From assembly GCA_016650365.1 (NCBI GenBank), contig JAENVV010000188.1, forward strand, positions 1 through 53,708: DNA of 53,708 nucleotides. Direction: 5' to 3'. Position 1 is the first letter of the stretch, and the number at the start of each line of letters is the position of its first letter. A program made the translations under genes and the position numbers. The notes under the pieces were generated by a model. The model was given only the letters and a program-made list of their open reading frames with translations, made no database searches and was not told where the DNA came from. This DNA comes from Acidimicrobiia bacterium. GTDB lineage: Bacteria > Actinomycetota > Acidimicrobiia > Spongiisociales > JAENVV01. Below, in pieces: positions 53,601 through 53,708 of the stretch.

Positions 53601-53708
53601 AGACTGTGGGTGTCGGTGGCGGGGGTGGCGGGTTGACCGTCGGGGTCGGTGCCGGTGACGGTGACCGTATTGTTGAGCGGGTCAGGATCAGACACCAACA
53701 CCGTATAA
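38483..53708 (-). CDS. Giant sortase-type surface protein, SdrD B / DUF11 mosaic (over 5072 aa, 5' end outside the window)
   Basis: One frame, open at the window edge (the upstream codons read Tyr-Thr-Val-Leu without a stop), so the true N-terminus and signal peptide are not seen. Order: DUF11/DUF7507-like segment, 20 SdrD B-type domains, 17 DUF11-type repeats, 6 more B-type domains, two Ig/cadherin-like modules, a short Gly/Pro linker, sorting motif IPYTG (38618-38632), a membrane helix and a short tail. B domains carry the DxNGDGxQDxGEPG-type calcium loop. It should be a cell-wall-attached stalk or adhesin, by analogy with staphylococcal Sdr proteins and other stalk proteins. No sortase gene is in the window. 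Base composition looks like the neighbours. Repeats are all diverged, so the expansion is old or selected. Confidence 0.92.
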   Translation of the reverse strand, partial: YTVLVSDPDPLNNTVTVTGTDPDGQPATPATDTHSLDIDFAPGLAIAKSGPATALVGETVTYTFTITNDTTGGDGSPIGSVDVADPFGVPVYVGGDTNTDGFLDQGETWTYSMPYTIGATDPDPLVNTAEVNGVDLDNDDVGPVSNSHSITVIPSGTVTEVVYEDVDGDGLYTFGVDSPLVGVDVTFTDVNGASQTIPTDANGEASLLVEVGSTTVDVVDATLPAGGALVGGTDPTTVTATAGTETVDTTGYAFAGAVGDFVWDDLNGDGIQDGGEPGIAGATVYLYDADGTSLVATTTTDLTGAYSFVGLSPNNFVLEFDLTTNTAGSSFVFTLQDELSDDTVDSDVDPATSRVTITVLAGAASDTVDAGAYVPITISDLVWVDSDGDGIQDGTEPGLDGVAVELLDGAGGVVASTTTSGGGFYSFGNLIPGAYEIRFVAPSGYTITGANLGGDDALDSDADPVTGEGGIVTYISGDSITDLDAGMYVAGSIGDFVWEDLNGNGVQDDGASGIASVTVTATYYGPDGVVGTGDDATLVTTTDVDGLYLFDSLAPGLYDVVVSNPVGSTATTPTTFTAIFVTSGSNYLTADSGYYYPADLGDFVWVDLDGDGIQDSGEPGLAGVTVTLVGTDGLGNAVSLSDVTDAGGAYGFANLAPGTYTLGVDGTGWTFTLQDSGGDATDSDVSATGTVAVTVVSGADDLSVDAGVLPITIGDYVWEDGNGNGLQDSGELPLGGVEVNLRDAATDALVATTTSAAGGSYSLAAAPGNYVVEFVAPAGYEYTESNVGADDGTDSDASQLTGRTGTITVTDSSDPIIIVDAGFYQPATISDFVWVDADGDGLQGGTEVGLDGVAVTLNGVDGAGNVVSVSDTTAGGGLYGFDVPPGTYTVTFDLSTAVGSYVLTAPDAGDDTLDSDAGSAGDPSGSAPAITVASGEVNATVDAGAYEGVTIAGSVFEDAFAEGTQDVADVPLQGIGVTLLDGLGNVVANTTTDINGDYTFVVPPGDYQVVIDTTGYLVSPQDAAADTIDSDIDLTGATSIFAAASGATFDFDGLLYRLATISDLVFVDLDADGIHDVAEPGLAVITVSLFADVDQDGNPDGPALNSTITDADGFYGFTTDPGRYVLVVDGSGFTFTAANVGANDALDSDVDATGTTGTVTVASSQVDDSVDAGVLPALLSDFVWNDLNADGIQDGGEAGVQNVTVNLWADTSGDGTPDTVIATDLTDVNGIYELAAAPGTYLIEFDYSTAVGSWVSSPANQGADDAVDSDADPVTGETAIFVVLDGSSDDTLDAGAYLGATVSDFVWDDLNGNGVQDGGEPGLAGAIVNLVSGPGVDGLFGTLDDVVVTTDTTDLNGAYSLSASPGSYTVVFLAPGGMVFTLADQGSDLLDSDALVTADPTVAIAATTLASGEVDATLDAGLFTPIIISDLVWYDIDGDGGFDAGEPGLANITVTLFASDGTTVLETAITDVNGMYSFTVVPGDYVVAVTTGTLPAGMTATYDLDAVLDSATALTAISGTDNADVDFGYTGTGSIGDAVLEDSNGDGTLGVAETTGLPGATVELTWVGPDGAAGTGDDVTYPTQTTGPIGAYDFTLLPAGQYSVDVIAEPAGYTLTTVNDPLTVNLAAGQDFNAADFGYAALATVSDFVWTDTNGDGIQDVGEPGLDGVTVNLVSDPGTDSLFGTADDVVVDTTTTDALGAYSLTALPGDYTVVFFAPAVTSFSPTNQGGDDTVDSDAVVTADPGIAITPTTLTSGLVDDTVDAGLFANASVSDFVWEDINGNGHQDDGAAGVGGVTVTLVSGAGLDGLFGTLDDVIVDSTVTDGNGAYVLSAAPGSYRVVFDTSTAATAFRYTTANAGGDDTVDSDPVPAIDIQIGTVAIVLTSGQADATVDAGLVEATVISDLVYHDVDGDGIYTSGTDIPLVGVTMTLTKPDTSTITAVTDASGTYSFTVDPGTYGVTVDTATVPAGMVITQDPDGNADDTATVTVTSGEVNTTTDFGYTGSGSIGDLVFEDVDGDGVYSAGIDTPLDGVPVFATWAGPDAVAGNSDDVVYTTTTNGGGLYNLALLPAGEYTIDADATATGLTAPVPTTGDPQTYGLATAEAYRGADFGYYEPATVTGQVWSDLDANGIQNGEPFVPAVPVELWSDTTENGIADTQTATVATDATGTYTFSNVAPGDYVVIVDGVGFTFTAQDSGADDSIDSDVASTGVSPIFSVNSGDVIDGPDAGYLPASLGDRVWNDLNGDGIQDVGEPGVAGVVVNLYDAADLITPISSTATSGGGLYGFAVAPGAYVVEFVAPGGSVFSAPNQGGDVTLDSDAAQITGRTGVIGITDGIGTQDLDAGLVVPATIGDTVFSDLDGDGVLDPGEPGLPTVTVNLIDGVGTTTDTAVTDASGNYLFTNVAPGSYTVAVDGSTVPAGYMETTTDPLAVIVLSGDSVTAADFGWVPPSAMTVVKDPATQTVVSGGDAVFTITITNTGGTTLTNLAVDDPLAMCTPTAVTSLAAGAQSVVNCTTSGVTADFTNSVTVTADSPAGALNESDSADVVVLNPSILVTKSPATQEVVSGSTASFTISVANDGATDLTNVVIDDPLASCASTAIANLAIGESVDVSCTTGNVTANFTNSVTVTADDPLLTEVTSTDTADVVVLTPAFSVVKNPATQNVALNSDAVFTVTITNTGETALTNITITDGQAVCDLTSIASLAIGASQDAICTTSGVTADLTNTVDVTGEDPLGTVLFGSDTADVTVLVPGVSITKDPAVQYVVLGGTATFNFTVTNTGALDLTNVSVTDLFAPGCDTFFSLIPVGGVETYSCAQSPVTGDYINQANVEATDTAGNPVSDTDTASVDMIQPAIDIQKGPDPTFARAGDTITFTIDIANTGDIGLTNVVVNDPLTATCDATFPSLAVGVTEMYTCTMTATADFTNVIGVVADEPSGGTVTAGDSADLDVIAPGILVTKSPASQEAIVNGDATFTIAIENTGDSALSNVVISDPLAPACDATFATLAVGETQSYLCVLSPVTAGFTNTVSASADDLSGQAVTSMDSAAVTVVSGRIDIQKTPNLQTILAGDPATFGITVTNGGTIDLFNVVVSDPLAPACDNAIGTLTAGSSVSYACVLAAVPGDFTNTAAVTAEDAVGNPVTDSDVAEVDVILPAISISKTPDVQTVTYNGTASFTVEVTNDGDADLTTIVVSDPNAPACDSTIATLLIGETVSYSCTLSNVVASFTNTVNVVADEPSGGTVTATDTADTTVLVPAVEIQKSPDYQIVGLGGTVDFTITVTNTGQTDLFNVAVTDPLTPACDASVGSLFIGESTSYSCSSNPVAADVTNTANVTGTDALGGVWSDSDVADVDLVDPGLEILKTPNLQTLLSGETATFDITVTNTGDIDLPNVAVSDPLAPDCDNPIGLLTAGSSVTYTCTLLNVTGDFTNNAAATADNPLGGTISVSDSADVDVVFPGVEIQKTPDPEQIVVVGDLATFTILVTNTGDQDLTGLLVNDPLTPACDSGPFDLVVGDNTSYTCSTTVSADFTNIASVSGTDALGNPVSDSDDASVDAIDPSITISNTPDAQTVIYDATASFTIEVTNNGDVDLVNVIVTDPNAPNCAVTIATLAVGETVTYTCTLDNVTADVTATASVTSTDPLGNAVTDADGADVVVLVPGIEIQKTPDFQQVPVGSAATFTITLTNTGATVLADLVVSDPLAASCGRIVSSLAIGATTSYSCTATVSADFTNTASVTANDPLGNPWIDSDTADVDAIAPGLAVTKSPDVQSVPLGDDATFVIEVTNTGDVDLTDVSLVDASVPSCDSTIASLLVGESVSYNCVVTVNGDFTNTIVASGLDPNLDPVDGGNDSADVTVLLPGVLVEKVASQTAIGIGQDATFTITVTNTGDVTLTTVDVVDAGYPACDNTVGPLAPNASTSYVCTVADVLVGFTNTVDASALDGNGNPATSSDSASITVLPASITIGKVADFSTVIDSGDITYTITVQNNGPADLANVSVVDPSLPACDNAFAALAVGATQTYTCALAGVDATTGDPVVNTISVTAQDEAGNDVVDSASEVVDVLVPELSVFKAADTPTVLESGTATFTITVINTGETALDTVTITDLAYPACGGTYATLAIGEVQSYTCDVFGVTADFTNTVNASATDPIGGAVTGTDSASVTVIRTGDLSGFVFTDENGDGVFNPADGDAPLSNVDVVLTGSSGPPVTVVTDSSGLYSATLPVGNYSVNVDETDVDFPVGYGNETTGTDGQTVNVDDTVPVTASYIGYAPAGDIAGMVWDDVDGDGLQDVGESGRPGVVVNLWLDTDNNGNPDTVVASTTTDGNGDYSFIGIADGVYAVEVIASYVSPMDVGGDDSIDSDLDPVTGLSGPVSVLPGSKVDIDVGVYVPASVGDLVYIDLNGDGVRDVGEPGFSGVVVTATNTSSGAVFTTTSDPAGGYSFSLPPGNYDVAVVEPVGTSVTTANNPTSLALMSGDAVDMVDFGIYAVGSIAGRVMLDVNGDGADGGSEPPLSGIIVVATWAGPDAIVGNGDDVSYPTATDAGGFYQFVNVPSGDYRIVVSLPTGAAWSFDPDLTPDGIDLVTLLPGQAVVGEDFGVAGQGSLTNRVYFDIDADGAADAGDPGIGGVDVTVVWAGPDGVPGNADDVTYLVSTDAAGNLTVPYLMPGAYTIAIDAGTLPPGVIQTDDPDAIVDGATAVTVSPNQAVIVGPFGYTGTGALGDTVFSDLDGDGIQGAGEPGIPGVGVIVTWAGPDGLAGTTDDVDYVQVTNAAGHYLVSGLVAGSYVVALDPTTLPPGLGGAFPVSVSLSAGQIYLDADFGLGGNLPPIATDDSAVTLEDQPVTIVVLNNDGDPEGHTLIVTTVTQPPNGSVTINSDGTITYVPDPDFAGVDSFTYTICEDTSIPTTGIAPTGECATAVVTVTVTDVNDPPVNEGETIITVTVGQTVPSLTFTDPEGSEVRFTLIGGALPPGVTMNPDGTFTGTTKGAGTYTFVVRVCDTDGACTVVTVSVVVLLPPGPSGSGGEPGIPYTGYNSMAQLVLALLLILGGLVLVGMSKDRPVPRSLAVGREPDEDLL
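38672..39236 (-). other. Two cadherin/Ig-like modules near the C-terminus of the giant protein
   Basis: First module: PPIATDDSAVTLEDQPVTI, LNNDGDPEGHTLIVTTVTQP, ITYVPDPDFAGVDSFTYTI, the tandem bacterial Ig (Big_9-like) pattern. Second: LTFTDPEGSEVRFTLIGG, LPPGVTMNPDGTFTGTTKG, AGTYTFVVRVCD, a putative-Ig pattern. These are common stalk ends before wall anchors. Confidence 0.75.
39237..41205 (-). repeat. Block of 6 C-terminal SdrD B-type domains
   Basis: About 109 residues per domain, with the loops ENGDGVF, DVDGDGLQD, DLNGDGVRD, DVNGDGAD, DIDADGAAD and DLDGDGIQG in order. The last three carry the WAGPDxxxGNxDDVxY insertion. Confidence 0.85.
41206..46355 (-). repeat. Block of 17 DUF11/DUF7507-type repeats
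   Basis: About 101 residues each. Typical pattern: IxIxKTPDxQTVxxGxxATFTIxVTNTGDxDLTNVVVSDPLAPxCD, then LAVGETxSYTC, then ADFTNTxxVTAxDPxGNxVTDSDTADVxVLxP. All 17 have a pair of cysteines about 17-18 positions apart. Repeats are distinct at the DNA level. Confidence 0.88.
46356..53250 (-). repeat. Block of 20 SdrD B-type domains
   Basis: About 115 residues per domain. Each starts with a version of SDFVWxDLNGDGIQDxGEPG and contains TTTDxxGxYxF; many end with the acidic GGDDxxDSD and VDAGxY. Domains 1, 8 and 18 are the most diverged. The first domain begins after about 150 residues of DUF11-like sequence at the window end. Confidence 0.85.

Noticed and set aside
38640-53700. CRISPR array or recent tandem DNA duplication in the repeat region
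   Set aside because: The repetition is at the protein level; unit lengths are about 300-345 bases and DNA copies are strongly diverged, without short direct repeats and spacers.

Overview
The window looks like a chromosomal segment from a high-GC actinobacterium. GC is roughly 60% by eye. The order lysA-hom-thrC-rho-rpmE-prfA-prmC-tsaC followed by an atpI-B-E-F-H-A-G-D-C operon matches a block I know from mycobacteria. A mycothiol-conjugate-amidase-like enzyme and an Actinobacteria-type Rho with a long acidic/arginine-rich insertion fit the same picture. Leaderless genes are frequent. I would guess Acidimicrobiia or a relative, but the sequence alone does not prove the class.

Layout. 1-2.3 kb: a decayed Uma2-family gene, an AlkD-NUDIX pair, and a DUF402 gene diverging from AlkD over a single palindromic -10 element. 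2.35-8.8 kb: a tightly coupled minus-strand run (MBOAT acyltransferase, SGNH partner, DUF2087 protein, Mca-like amidase, methyltransferase, ABC-F ATPase). 8.87-10.35 kb: two leaderless plus-strand genes (serine beta-lactamase-like hydrolase, SRPBCC protein). 10.4-17.44 kb: the complete F-type ATP synthase operon on the minus strand. 17.5-23.07 kb: membrane proteins (DUF2339, an unknown, DUF3159), glyA, a VOC protein and a GNAT acetyltransferase. 23.07-33.14 kb: translation and termination factors (tsaC, prmC, prfA, rpmE, rho) interleaved with a lipoprotein and a DUF1385 protein, then threonine/lysine biosynthesis (thrC, hom, lysA). thrB is absent from the place it occupies in mycobacteria.

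33.2-37.8 kb holds a compact type VII secretion-like locus on the plus strand: a WXG100-like protein, an unfamiliar 81-residue helical protein and a 1310-residue three-ATPase FtsK/EssC-like protein, with no eccB, eccD, eccE or mycP beside it. Then come a tRNA-Arg(CCG) and the C-terminal stump of an aminotransferase. The last 15.2 kb is one open minus-strand frame, still open at the window edge, for a giant exported surface protein. It comprises a DUF11-like start, 20 SdrD B-type domains, 17 DUF11/DUF7507-type repeats each with a cysteine pair, 6 more B-type domains, two Ig/cadherin-like modules, and an IPYTG sorting motif with a membrane anchor. Its 3' end abuts the truncated aminotransferase, which points to a genomic junction.

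The most interesting signals are the giant mosaic stalk protein and its junction, the minimal WXG100/EssC-like locus with its unknown small partner, the recurrent leaderless promoters (including a shared bidirectional -10 and an 11-codon leader ORF), and palindromes near the ATP synthase operon. All assignments come from reading the translated sequence; no database search was run.
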